From SAR324 cluster bacterium (GTDB taxonomy: Bacteria; SAR324; NAC60-12): a DNA stretch of 64,000 bases. A program made the translations under genes and the position numbers. The stretch covers positions 99,262-163,261 of the forward strand of contig JADGAV010000006.1 of NCBI GenBank assembly GCA_015231825.1, read 5' to 3'. Shown here one piece after another: positions 1-8,031 of the stretch (its first letter is position 1; each line of letters begins with the position of its first letter). The notes under the pieces are model-generated. The model ran no database searches and was not told the DNA's origin. It saw only the letters and a list, made by a program, of their open reading frames with translations.

Positions 1-126
1 GACATCATGTGGCTGCCTCAGGTCCTGCAGGAAAATCGCGATATGCCGGTTAAACAGGGCAGTTTCTCTGGAGAAATACCAGGGTTCTCAATGAGTCCGA
101 CTCTGTCCGGAAAGCGAAGGATGTAA
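1..126 (+). CDS. 3' end of an unidentified coding sequence (partial)
   Basis: Frame 1 is open from the first base to a TAA at 124-126 and encodes 41 residues, beginning DIMWLPQVLQENRD and ending SGKRRM. The start lies outside the window. The residue composition looks protein-like and the other plus frames are less so, but I do not recognise the family. It could also be chance, since only 41 codons are visible. Confidence 0.35.
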   Translation, partial: DIMWLPQVLQENRDMPVKQGSFSGEIPGFSMSPTLSGKRRM

Positions 127-250
127 AAACCACTTTTGCAGTACACACGATGCAGCATTCGAATCAACGATCAAAAATATTTCGAAAAACCCGTAAAACT
201 TCTTCGATAAATGTGCTTAAATGCTCAAAGCGATTAAAATGTGGGAAACG

Positions 251-337
251 CGGAGAGAGAGGGATTCGAACCCCCGGACCGCTTGCACGGTCAATTGATT
301 TCGAATCAATCGCATTCGACCACTCTGCCATCTCTCC
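251..337 (-). tRNA. tRNA-Ser (anticodon CGA)
   Basis: On the minus strand the 7-bp acceptor stem GGAGAGA (337-331) pairs with TCTCTCC (258-252), followed by discriminator G at 251. The anticodon stem ATTGA/TCAAT encloses loop TTCGAAA, giving anticodon CGA, which reads UCG serine codons. A long variable arm (TTGACCGTGCAAGCGGTC) marks it as a class II tRNA, and the T arm carries GGTTCGAATCC. The G discriminator and long arm are both typical of tRNA-Ser. CCA is not encoded (the next bases read CGT). Several spurious reading frames cross this gene. Confidence 0.96.
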
Positions 338-456
338 GGAGTTTTTCAGACCGGAATCCGTGCGGATTCGGTTGCCGACCAAAGATACATGGTCAAGGGG
401 ATGCGTGTCAAGGGAAGTGTAGATTTATTGCTGTTGCCTGCTGTTGATCATTAGAA

Positions 457-1353
457 TCAATCTTCAAGTGAAGATTGAAGAAATTTTACGATGTGAATTT
501 TATTTCCTCTTTCATTCCAGCTGACCTCATCCATTGCCATTCGAATCAAGAATAAGCCTCTTCCTGAAGTGGATAGTAAATTGTTGAGATCCGTAGGCTC
601 AGAAAGTGATTTGTAGTTAAATCCTTTGCCTTGGTCTTCGATTATGATTTCCAACCGCTGGTGAGAGAGAATGCATGAAATGGTTACGATTTTTTCTCCA
701 TATTCCGGCTGCACTTCTCTTTGTTCCGTCATTTCTTGAAAGCTGTCCCATGATTCTTCTTTGAGGGAAGAAGGGATTTCGAGATTCCCGTGAATTACGG
801 CATTGTTGATAGCTTCTCCCAGGCACATGGCCAGATGGGTGCTGCTGATTCGATAGAGATGGAAAATTGGAGCAATAATGTCGTTCAGACGGTAGACAAC
901 CTTGGGAATGAATTTGGTCTGACTGGGAATGGAAATTTGGATTTTTTCATCATAAAAAGGCAGAATATTCTTAAATTCCTGGGCAGGAGATTGAATTCCT
1001 GAAAACTTTCTTAGGATTGAAGTGATCTGCTCAAATTTGAATGGTTTTAAAAGAAAATCGAAGGTTCCTAACCGAAGTGCTTCGATTGCGTTGTTCAAAT
1101 CCCCGTGACCGGTCATAATGACTACCGGGACTTCAACATTTTCAATCCGAATCTTCTTTAACAGTTCCAAACCTGACATAACCGGCATTCTGATATCGGC
1201 AATGATGAAATCGAACGGGTCTGAAGCATCGATAAATTTCTCCCATCCTTCCTGTCCATTTTCAGCCGTTTCGACCGTATGTCCTTGACCAAGAAGCCCT
1301 CTTTCAAGCAGGGAAAGCAAACTGCTTTCATCGTCAACGACTAAGATTTTCAT
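457..1353 (-). CDS. Response regulator with receiver domain and HATPase (anti-sigma/RsbW-like) output
   Basis: Two-domain cytoplasmic regulator of 298 residues. Residues 1-120 form a CheY-like receiver with acidic pocket D7/D8, phospho-acceptor D53 (ADIRMP), switch T81 and K103. Residues about 170-298 form a GHKL ATPase domain with an N box (EAINNAVIHGN), a G1 box (DQGKGF) and a G2 box (GRGLFLIRM), as in RsbW/SpoIIAB-type serine kinases. There is no H-box and no DNA-binding domain, so output is probably through protein binding or serine phosphorylation of an anti-anti-sigma partner. It overlaps the upstream histidine kinase by 4 nt (ATGA), so the two are translationally coupled and likely cognate. 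The partner sigma or STAS protein is not visible nearby. Confidence 0.9.
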   Translation of the reverse strand: MKILVVDDESSLLSLLERGLLGQGHTVETAENGQEGWEKFIDASDPFDFIIADIRMPVMSGLELLKKIRIENVEVPVVIMTGHGDLNNAIEALRLGTFDFLLKPFKFEQITSILRKFSGIQSPAQEFKNILPFYDEKIQISIPSQTKFIPKVVYRLNDIIAPIFHLYRISSTHLAMCLGEAINNAVIHGNLEIPSSLKEESWDSFQEMTEQREVQPEYGEKIVTISCILSHQRLEIIIEDQGKGFNYKSLSEPTDLNNLLSTSGRGLFLIRMAMDEVSWNERGNKIHIVKFLQSSLED

Positions 1354-2891
1354 GAGACCATTTCCGGTGAAGTGGTTTGAAGTATTGGCAGTTCAATTCG
1401 AAAATTGGTTCCTTTTCCCTCTTGACTGCTCACAGTGATAGTCCCTCCATGTTCCTCAACAATACCATAACTGATGAATAGGCCCAGTCCGGTCCCTTTT
1501 CCAACTTCTTTTGTTGAAAAAAAAGGGTCAAAAATGTGAGATATTTGATTTTCTGGAATCCCTACTCCTGTATCTTCGATTTCAATGACATTGCACCCAT
1601 TTTGATGAGTGGACCTAATCCAAATCTGCTTTTTATCTGTGGACTTCATGGCATCTCTGGCATTGATCAACAGGTTGGTCAACACTTGCCCGATTTGAGA
1701 TCGATTACATCGAATCAGGGGCAGGTCAGGAGCGAGGTTTTCTTCAACTTTGATATTATGAAGCCGAAATTGTGCCCGGATCAAGATAAAAGCATTTTCT
1801 ATCAGCGTATTGATGTCGGATTCCTGTTCATCAACGCTGATGTTTTCTCTTCCAAACGTTCTCAGGTGATTGGTGATTATTGAGGCACGATCCACCTGAT
1901 CTATTATTTTTTTAAGGGAGTTTTGTATATTTCCAAGATCTCCTTTTTCTATATCCAGCAGGTCCAGTTCTGCTTCCAGACCGATTATTCCAAGAGGTTG
2001 ATTCAACTCATGGGAAATCCCGGAAGCCATGTCCCCCAAAGAGGCCAATTTTGTTGATTGAATCAATTGTGCTTGTGTTTTTTTAAGTTCGCTGATGTCT
2101 TCATGGACAAACAGCCAAACAGGACCATAAATGGAATGGTCAAACGTGGAAACCACGGCATCGCTCCAAAAAAGCACTCCGTCTTTTTTAATGCTATGAA
2201 TCTCCCCGCTCCACCTTCCCCGTTTCTGCAGCCTATTCTTAATTATCTGGACGGTATTTTGAGGATCTTTTTCCTCAGGTAAAATGAGCTTACTGAAGTG
2301 CATTCCAATCAATTCTCTGATGCCGTATCCGAACATTTTCTCGAGCCGAGCATTGGTATAGAGAATGTTCCCGTCACTTGCTCTTGCGAGACAAACTCCT
2401 TCGGCCATATTTTCCAATATCTCATCACTGAGCCGCATTTTTCCTTCAGCGTTGACCCGATCAGTAATATCAATTGCAATCACCCCGAGCGCCTTGGTCT
2501 GACCTTCGATTGTGATAGGAAAAAGCCAGTCCATCAGGTGCCTCAACTCATCAGGGTATTTTGGCAATTTGGTTGAGAATTCGCGGTTGGAGACGGCTAT
2601 TCCAGATTCCCGGAACCGGCGTAAATTCGGAAGGATGTGTTTAGCATCAGGGAGGACCTCTGCGATGGTCCTTCCGAGATGCTCTTCTATCGGCAGTCCA
2701 TTCATGTCAGCAAGTGCTTGATTGACTCGAAAATATTTGAAATCTTCTCCTTCAAGTATCGCAACTCCGATGGGTAATTTTGAAAGTATAGTGTCCAGAT
2801 ATTCCTGATTCTCTTGCAGAACTGAGGCCTGATTACGCAGTTGCTCAATCTCCAGGATCAGTTCTTCTTTCGATTTTTCGTCATCGATCAC
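1350..2891 (-). CDS. PAS-domain sensor histidine kinase
   Basis: Soluble sensor kinase of 513 residues with no obvious membrane segment. A short N-terminal coiled coil (about 8-32) precedes two PAS domains (about 33-145 and 155-275, each followed by a PAC-like stretch such as LGVIAIDITDR). A HisKA domain carries the phosphorylatable His in ISHELNQPLG near residue 295. The HATPase domain has an N box (LTNLLINARDAM), DTGVGIP, DPFFSTK and GTGLGL. It is probably the kinase for the receiver protein whose start codon overlaps its stop. The ligand is unknown; PAS domains often bind haem, flavin or small metabolites, but no diagnostic residue is evident. About 160 bp separate it from the upstream nusB. 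Confidence 0.93.
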   Translation of the reverse strand: MIDDEKSKEELILEIEQLRNQASVLQENQEYLDTILSKLPIGVAILEGEDFKYFRVNQALADMNGLPIEEHLGRTIAEVLPDAKHILPNLRRFRESGIAVSNREFSTKLPKYPDELRHLMDWLFPITIEGQTKALGVIAIDITDRVNAEGKMRLSDEILENMAEGVCLARASDGNILYTNARLEKMFGYGIRELIGMHFSKLILPEEKDPQNTVQIIKNRLQKRGRWSGEIHSIKKDGVLFWSDAVVSTFDHSIYGPVWLFVHEDISELKKTQAQLIQSTKLASLGDMASGISHELNQPLGIIGLEAELDLLDIEKGDLGNIQNSLKKIIDQVDRASIITNHLRTFGRENISVDEQESDINTLIENAFILIRAQFRLHNIKVEENLAPDLPLIRCNRSQIGQVLTNLLINARDAMKSTDKKQIWIRSTHQNGCNVIEIEDTGVGIPENQISHIFDPFFSTKEVGKGTGLGLFISYGIVEEHGGTITVSSQEGKGTNFRIELPILQTTSPEMVS

Positions 2892-3049
2892 CGGAATTCT
2901 CCATAAACATTCTTGGTTAAACTCATTTAAACTGCCGAGACAATCAATTCCATATTAGATTTATGGGAAATTTTTTGCCCATTCTATCTTAACGTCAACG
3001 CCTATTGGGAGTATCAAAAAAGAATAGAGGTGATTTGTATAGAGAGTTC

Positions 3050-3463
3050 TTATGGCAAGAGAGACTGGTCATAGATTTTCTGGAGAACTTTGTTCACAAA
3101 ACTGCGCGCAATATCATCTACAAAATCTTTTGCCAATGTGACGGCCTCATCAATTACGACTTCGTATGGGGTTTCTTTGGAAAAAACCATTTCATAGACA
3201 GAGAGCCTCAATAAATTTCTAACCAGGATTGAGAGGCGTTCCAATCTCCATTTTTCCATGTTTTCTTCCAACAACTTGTCGATCGCATTTTGATTTGAAA
3301 GGGTTCCTAAAATGAGATTCCTTGTAAAAATATTTGCATCCTCTGGAGCCTCTAGTTGTTCTAAAAAGAGATCGATATCTTCGGTTTTGGATAGAGAAAC
3401 AATTTCCTGCTGATAGAGGCTTTGCAATGCGTGTTCACGGCATTTGTGACGAGAATAGGACAT
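3050..3463 (-). CDS. nusB: Transcription antitermination protein NusB
   Basis: RNA-binding factor that with S10 (NusE) binds boxA of rRNA transcripts and promotes antitermination. The 137-residue length is typical for NusB. The all-helical fold is suggested by the N-terminal SRHKCREHALQSLYQQE and by the C-terminal TPYEVVIDEAVTLAKDF stretch followed by SFVNKVL, which are family hallmarks. It lies 16 bp downstream of the receiver-LpxC fusion gene on the same strand, so co-transcription is likely. The usual ribE/ribH or thiL neighbours are absent here. Confidence 0.95.
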   Translation of the reverse strand: MSYSRHKCREHALQSLYQQEIVSLSKTEDIDLFLEQLEAPEDANIFTRNLILGTLSNQNAIDKLLEENMEKWRLERLSILVRNLLRLSVYEMVFSKETPYEVVIDEAVTLAKDFVDDIARSFVNKVLQKIYDQSLLP

Positions 3464-3479
3464 AGCTTTTAAACGAGAG

Positions 3480-4799
3480 TTATCCTTCAGTCAAGGCTGT
3501 GTGCATTTTTTTGACTAAAGTTTGATTGAATGTGTGTGAGGGCATATTGGCAGTGAAACATCCTTCAATAGGAAATCCGATTAAGTATAAATCTCCAATC
3601 AGATCAAGGATTTTGTGACGGACAAATTCATCAGGATAGCGCAGTTTGGTGTTGATAACTTTGCCGTCATGCAAAATAATATGGGAATTGAGATATCCGC
3701 TTCCGACTTTCCCTGATTTTTGAGCCATATCGATACTTTCAAAAGTGTTGAAGGAACGGGCGGGCGCGATTTCTTTTTCAAAGGAAATTTGCGAGGGATT
3801 AAAGGTAAAATTTTGTTCCCAAATAGGCGCGTAATAATTGACACGCATCTTAATTTCAAAGCCGTTATATGGTTCTGCAAAAAGATGGGTGTTTTTCAGA
3901 TCTTCCTTGCCCACAGCAATTTTTTTATGGATCACTATTTTTTTAACATTTTTAGATTGGTTTTCGATCCCCGCTTCGTGGATCAATTTGCAGAAACTTT
4001 CCGCAGAACCATCGATATTCGGAATCTCTCCATCTGTCTTAATCTGAACATTGGATATGCCCAGCATGGACAAAGCCGCGAGCAAATGCTCTACTGTACG
4101 TACACGGTGACCATTGCGTGCCAACACGGTGGAATTGGCAGTAAAAGGCTGGCTCGTATCAATCCGGGAAAAATTTTCAAGAGAAGTGATATTGCCGGGA
4201 ATAGTAAAGCCGTCCAGGGATTGAAAAACAATGCCCTCATTGACACCCAAGGGGCTGACAATTACTCCGGTATTTCTACCGCTTAACAATCCAGTTCCGT
4301 TGAGAACAACATTTTTTTTAAGCGTTCGTTGCGGTTGATCTGATTCTACCAGAGAGACGGTCCGTGTATGGATTGTTCCTTCACCTGTGAATCTATTCGA
4401 CTCTGGATTTGAGGGAGATTCATCCAGATGAATTTGTGGCTGAGTGGCGAGGGCGCCTGATACTTTTTCCAGCAACACTTCAAGAATGAGCGGCTTTTCC
4501 AAAAAATCGTAAGCACCCAGTTTGATTGCTGTGACGGCAGACTCAATTCCTGCGTGACCGCTCATCATAATAACAGGTACGTCAGAGTAGTCTTTTTTAA
4601 ACTCCTGAAGCACTTCCATTCCATCGGCGCCGGGTAACCAGACGTCCAGTAGAACCAAGCTCGGTTCTTGATGAGGCAACCGCTCGAATAAAGTATCTGC
4701 ATTTGGGCATGAAACCACAGTGTACCCCTCGTCCTGCAGAACACCTTCCAAGGTTTCGCAAATAGCAGGTTCATCATCAACCAGAAAAATCGGCTTCAT
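3480..4799 (-). CDS. lpxC: Receiver domain fused to LpxC (UDP-3-O-acyl-GlcNAc deacetylase)
   Basis: Catalyses the committed, zinc-dependent deacetylation in lipid A synthesis, here with an N-terminal phospho-receiver. I start it at 4799 because AGGAG lies about 8 nt upstream of that ATG; an in-frame ATG at 4817 would add six residues and lacks a ribosome site. Residues 1-115 are a complete CheY-like domain: D8/D9, phospho-acceptor D52 (LLDVWLP), S80, K102 (EKP). A polar linker runs about 115-157. Residues 158-439 are full-length LpxC: RTVEHLLAAL (E237, zinc ligand H238), FVRHKILDLIGDL (H395, D399) and PSHTFNQ (H422), equivalent to E. coli E78, H79, H238, D242 and H265. Both domains look intact, so this is a true bifunctional polypeptide rather than a decayed fusion. 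It is co-directional with nusB. Confidence 0.94.
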   Translation of the reverse strand: MKPIFLVDDEPAICETLEGVLQDEGYTVVSCPNADTLFERLPHQEPSLVLLDVWLPGADGMEVLQEFKKDYSDVPVIMMSGHAGIESAVTAIKLGAYDFLEKPLILEVLLEKVSGALATQPQIHLDESPSNPESNRFTGEGTIHTRTVSLVESDQPQRTLKKNVVLNGTGLLSGRNTGVIVSPLGVNEGIVFQSLDGFTIPGNITSLENFSRIDTSQPFTANSTVLARNGHRVRTVEHLLAALSMLGISNVQIKTDGEIPNIDGSAESFCKLIHEAGIENQSKNVKKIVIHKKIAVGKEDLKNTHLFAEPYNGFEIKMRVNYYAPIWEQNFTFNPSQISFEKEIAPARSFNTFESIDMAQKSGKVGSGYLNSHIILHDGKVINTKLRYPDEFVRHKILDLIGDLYLIGFPIEGCFTANMPSHTFNQTLVKKMHTALTEG

Positions 4800-4817
4800 G
4801 AGCTTTCTCCTCTTCAT

Positions 4818-5357
4818 TGAGTGAAATATTTGAACGGAAGCGCAGCGGGTATCATTATCCCGGCAGAATACCTTGTTCTTCTGCCTTTGTACAACCTAAA
4901 AAATCGTTGCTGTGCAGGCTTGTTCCCTGTTTGTAGAAATGCGAACATTGCACCATTGCCAGCAGATTTTAAAACTTTGAGAAAAATAGGCTGGCGCCCT
5001 CAAATTGTGAGAGCGAAATGCAGCGGGACTGTTCGGAATTTCAAAAATGAATCAGACGAAACGGCAAAATTTTTGTTCAATCAAATCCCCCTGCATTATA
5101 AATAGTAGCCTTGATGAGCAATATATTCCTTATCTGTGTTCTTATGGAATTCATTTCTGTTTCAGTACCCTTTGCGACTTAAAATACGGCAGATTTGATC
5201 ATTCAATGGATAAAACAATTGTTACATCAGGATCATATTGGAGAAATTCGCCAGAATCAGGAGAACTTAGAAAAGATTTTTTCGGATTCACTAAGGATGA
5301 AAGAAGGGAGCGGGTGAACAAAAGAATTCTGAATGTACAGAAGCCCAATTTTCACTG
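4818..5357. other. 540-bp intergenic region without a convincing gene
   Basis: The region between the CheA-like kinase stop and the receiver-LpxC start contains overlapping short open frames but none with a good ribosome site and recognisable product. One plus-strand frame, 5183-5317, encodes a plausible helical segment (reading LIIQWIKQLLHQDHIGEIRQ from 5195) but begins directly after a stop and has only a TTG start, so it may be a gene remnant. The promoter of the lpxC-nusB unit must lie here on the minus strand; I could not pick a confident -35/-10 pair. Confidence 0.5.
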
Positions 5358-7499
5358 CTAAAGAAGAGAGAGGGGGATTTCGATGAAAAAAACACTTCCT
5401 TTTCCGGGTTCACTGGCCATCACAATATTGCCGCCAAGATTACGGATTGCAGCCTGGACAGCATCCAGGCCAACACCTCTCCCGGAAAGTTTTGTCACTT
5501 TTCCTGCAGCAGAAAATCCTGGCAAAAAAAGTATTTTCCAAAATTTGCCGGTGTCCACATAGTGACTTACCAATTTCTGGGACAAATTAGGGTTGTTTCT
5601 AGCGATTTCAACGATTTTTTCGGTATCCATACCCGCCCCGTCGTCTTTGATCACCAATACCAGTGTCTGCACTTTTTGATAGACTTTTACAGTGATTGAT
5701 CCGATTTCGTTTTTTCCCAGCTCCTGGCGCCTGGATTTTGATTCAATGCCGTGATCAACGCAGTTTCGATAGAGATGCCCAAGCTCTACGTTCAATGTTT
5801 GGGCTAATTCTTTGGGAATAAAAAGTCCTTCCTGGGTTTCCAATTTAAGATCGATTGCTTTGTCCAAACTTTCTGCCAGACGGTGAATATCGGTTTCCCA
5901 ATTCTCTATTATTTTCGATGGAGGAACATTTGTTTTTGAAAGCACAAGAGGTCGCAGTGATTGAAAATCCCCTTCAATCACGGCCTGCTTCATCTCCAAA
6001 TATTCAGTTTGCGTAAAAGAAACACCTTCTAGGATTTCTACTATTTTTTCTCCCAAATTTTCTTTAAAAGAAACCGCGTGCATGTATTCTGCCTGGAGTT
6101 TCATCAGCAGATTATTGAATCTATCGATATAGATCATGATGCCGTTTTGATCGATACCGCGAAGGCAGTCTTCCAGTTCATGAAGCACGTCTTTTAAAGA
6201 CTCGATTTCAAATTGTCCACTCAAGCCCTTGGATCCATGCAGGTTTCTCATCAAGGCGCCAATATGATCCGAATCCGGCTGTTTTTCTGTATCAATATAT
6301 TCTTCAGCAAATTGTTCAATCAGGTTGTTGGAATTGTTGATATTATCCAACATCGTCATGAACCCGCCAATATTCTGCTGCATCTTCTCATGTATTCGCC
6401 GATTTTGCTCTTCTTTGGCTGCCAGTTTCCTTTCCAGTGTGACTTCTTCCATTCTGACAAAAACCGACATCACATAGCCTTTGCTGTCCTGTACAAAGAA
6501 GTAAAAGAGTTTGAAAATTCTTTTGTTGATGGTCACTTCATCTGGAAGCATGCTCAGGATGACTTCCGGATCAAACTCGTTTCCACCAAATAGCATATTC
6601 AGCGCCCGATAGTACTCGCGCAACGCTTTCCGGTTTTTACGAAAAGCAATATCAGCAAAAGGAGCGCCTGCCAGTTCTCTGCGATTGAGATAATCTTTGG
6701 CAACTTTCGAAAAATTTCCAATTTCTCCTGCCTGATTGATCGAAAATGAACCCTGACCAATGTGGTCGAGGACTTCCTGAGTCAGTTGTCGCTGTTCTTC
6801 GGCGAGGGCCTTCTCTTTTTGGGCGACTTCCTGCTCAAATTTTGCTCGATCAACGACAATTTGAAAAACTTTCTCCTGCAAACCCGGGATATTTTTAGTA
6901 TGCAGGAGGAATTTTTTTCTGGGAATATAGAATGCGAGACCTTCCTGGGAAGTCTTGACAGTAGCAGAGGCCGCCTCCACTTCCATGACGCAGGCTTCTT
7001 CTCCAAAAATCCCGTTTCGAATTACCACCGGTTTTTCAACACCTCTCAGAAAAACCCTTGCTTTATCTTTCAACAGATAAACACCCTTTACCGGTTCATC
7101 CTGAGTCAGGAAAGCTTCATCCTTTTTAAAAAACATTTCTTCCATATCGGCAGCCACGTTCATCAGATCGAAGGTCGATGTGTCTGCGAACAAATCGATT
7201 TCTCGCAAGGCGTCCAGTTTTGCCTGCCATTCCACTGGGTCTTCCAATAGCCTCTGGCTCGCCGCATATATTTTTTCGAAAATCAATTTTTCTAAAGTTC
7301 CCCCAATAGCTTCAAAGGTCTCGTCGATGGGTGCCACAAGAGCAGAAGCGAAGAGAGATCTAGTCATTTGAAAGCATTCCCGGGCCAGTATGTGTTTTCT
7401 TTCCGGTGGCATCTTGTTTATAGACTCAATGACGGCAGCGGGGTCGGAAAGGCCGAAAATACTTGCGACTTGGGCTATATCTTCAGATTTTATACTCAT
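5358..7499 (-). CDS. CheA-like hybrid kinase: cNMP-binding-like, PAS-like, Hpt and HATPase domains
   Basis: Cytoplasmic protein of 713 residues. Residues about 103-225 resemble a cyclic-nucleotide-binding beta-barrel (GVYLLKDKARVFL, then GIFGEEACVMEVEAASATV). A coiled coil (about 220-242) leads to a PAS-like region (about 243-355) and another coiled coil. An Hpt domain (about 385-485) has phosphorylatable H421 in NLHGSKGLSG. The C-terminal ATPase is of CheA type: HLYRNCVDHGIES, DDGAGMD (619-625) and GRGVGLD (673-679). It lacks the CheW-like P5 domain, so it is unlikely to sit in a chemoreceptor array. It may sense a nucleotide or act as a phosphodonor to stand-alone receivers; the receiver-LpxC gene lies next downstream, 540 bp away. 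Partner and ligand are inference. Confidence 0.85.
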   Translation of the reverse strand: MSIKSEDIAQVASIFGLSDPAAVIESINKMPPERKHILARECFQMTRSLFASALVAPIDETFEAIGGTLEKLIFEKIYAASQRLLEDPVEWQAKLDALREIDLFADTSTFDLMNVAADMEEMFFKKDEAFLTQDEPVKGVYLLKDKARVFLRGVEKPVVIRNGIFGEEACVMEVEAASATVKTSQEGLAFYIPRKKFLLHTKNIPGLQEKVFQIVVDRAKFEQEVAQKEKALAEEQRQLTQEVLDHIGQGSFSINQAGEIGNFSKVAKDYLNRRELAGAPFADIAFRKNRKALREYYRALNMLFGGNEFDPEVILSMLPDEVTINKRIFKLFYFFVQDSKGYVMSVFVRMEEVTLERKLAAKEEQNRRIHEKMQQNIGGFMTMLDNINNSNNLIEQFAEEYIDTEKQPDSDHIGALMRNLHGSKGLSGQFEIESLKDVLHELEDCLRGIDQNGIMIYIDRFNNLLMKLQAEYMHAVSFKENLGEKIVEILEGVSFTQTEYLEMKQAVIEGDFQSLRPLVLSKTNVPPSKIIENWETDIHRLAESLDKAIDLKLETQEGLFIPKELAQTLNVELGHLYRNCVDHGIESKSRRQELGKNEIGSITVKVYQKVQTLVLVIKDDGAGMDTEKIVEIARNNPNLSQKLVSHYVDTGKFWKILFLPGFSAAGKVTKLSGRGVGLDAVQAAIRNLGGNIVMASEPGKGSVFFIEIPLSLL

Positions 7500-7671
7500 A
7501 ATTTTTGAGCGTTTCGTGGTAATATTTGGTGAAACCGGATCGTTTCATCCACTGCAAAACTTTTGCAAGATTCTTCCCAATCTGTAGAAGTACCGTATTT
7601 TTATTAAATTTACAAAATTTTGTGGGGCGCCAAGACAAGGAATATGACATTTCCGGGAAGGATAAGATTAA

Positions 7672-7965
7672 ATGCTGACATCTTTCAATTCCTCTGGTAA
7701 ATTAAAACAAATAAAAACCTGGAGCAATTCGACTCACTTTCCATGTGCAAATTCGGACAGAAAAATGTTAAATAATTTTGATCCCAAAGAAAAAAAAGCA
7801 ATGATCATTTTTTTTGCACTGTTACTGCTGGGGATTGTTTATGTTTATACACACGAGCTGCCATGGGATCAAAACCGTCTGCAATCTTACGAAGAGCAGC
7901 AGAACTCCGATTCATCAACAAGAAAATCTTCTCCTCCTAAAAAATCCTATGATCGGATGCTTTAG
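7672..7965 (+). CDS. Small single-span membrane protein upstream of gspC
   Basis: 97-residue protein with one hydrophobic segment (AMIIFFALLLLGIVYVY, about residues 43-60) and a polar Ser/Lys-rich tail (STRKSSPPKKSYDRML). AAGGA lies about 9 nt before the ATG at 7672; an internal ATG at 7765 would give a 66-residue protein starting MLNNFDPKEKK just before the membrane span and is an alternative start. It precedes the GspC-like gene by 66 bp on the same strand, so a role with that secretion protein is possible. I do not recognise the family. Confidence 0.6.
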   Translation: MLTSFNSSGKLKQIKTWSNSTHFPCANSDRKMLNNFDPKEKKAMIIFFALLLLGIVYVYTHELPWDQNRLQSYEEQQNSDSSTRKSSPPKKSYDRML

Positions 7966-8031
7966 CAGTCAGTTCCCCGATATTTCTTTGGAATTACCAT
8001 TTCAATTTTTCATGAAGTCTCAAAAAATCAA

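Noticed and set aside
150..447. Short open frames on both strands
   Set aside because: They cross the tRNA-Ser gene and arise from its stems.
3720..4286. 188-codon frame antisense to lpxC
   Set aside because: The opposite strand has intact LpxC motifs; this is a mirror frame.
4970..4998. CAGCAGATT followed by GCTGGCGCC here, and the same pair inverted at 38211-38243
   Set aside because: Spacing differs (21 versus 15) and flanks do not align well by eye; chance or a faint gene remnant. A genome-wide search for the pair would settle it.
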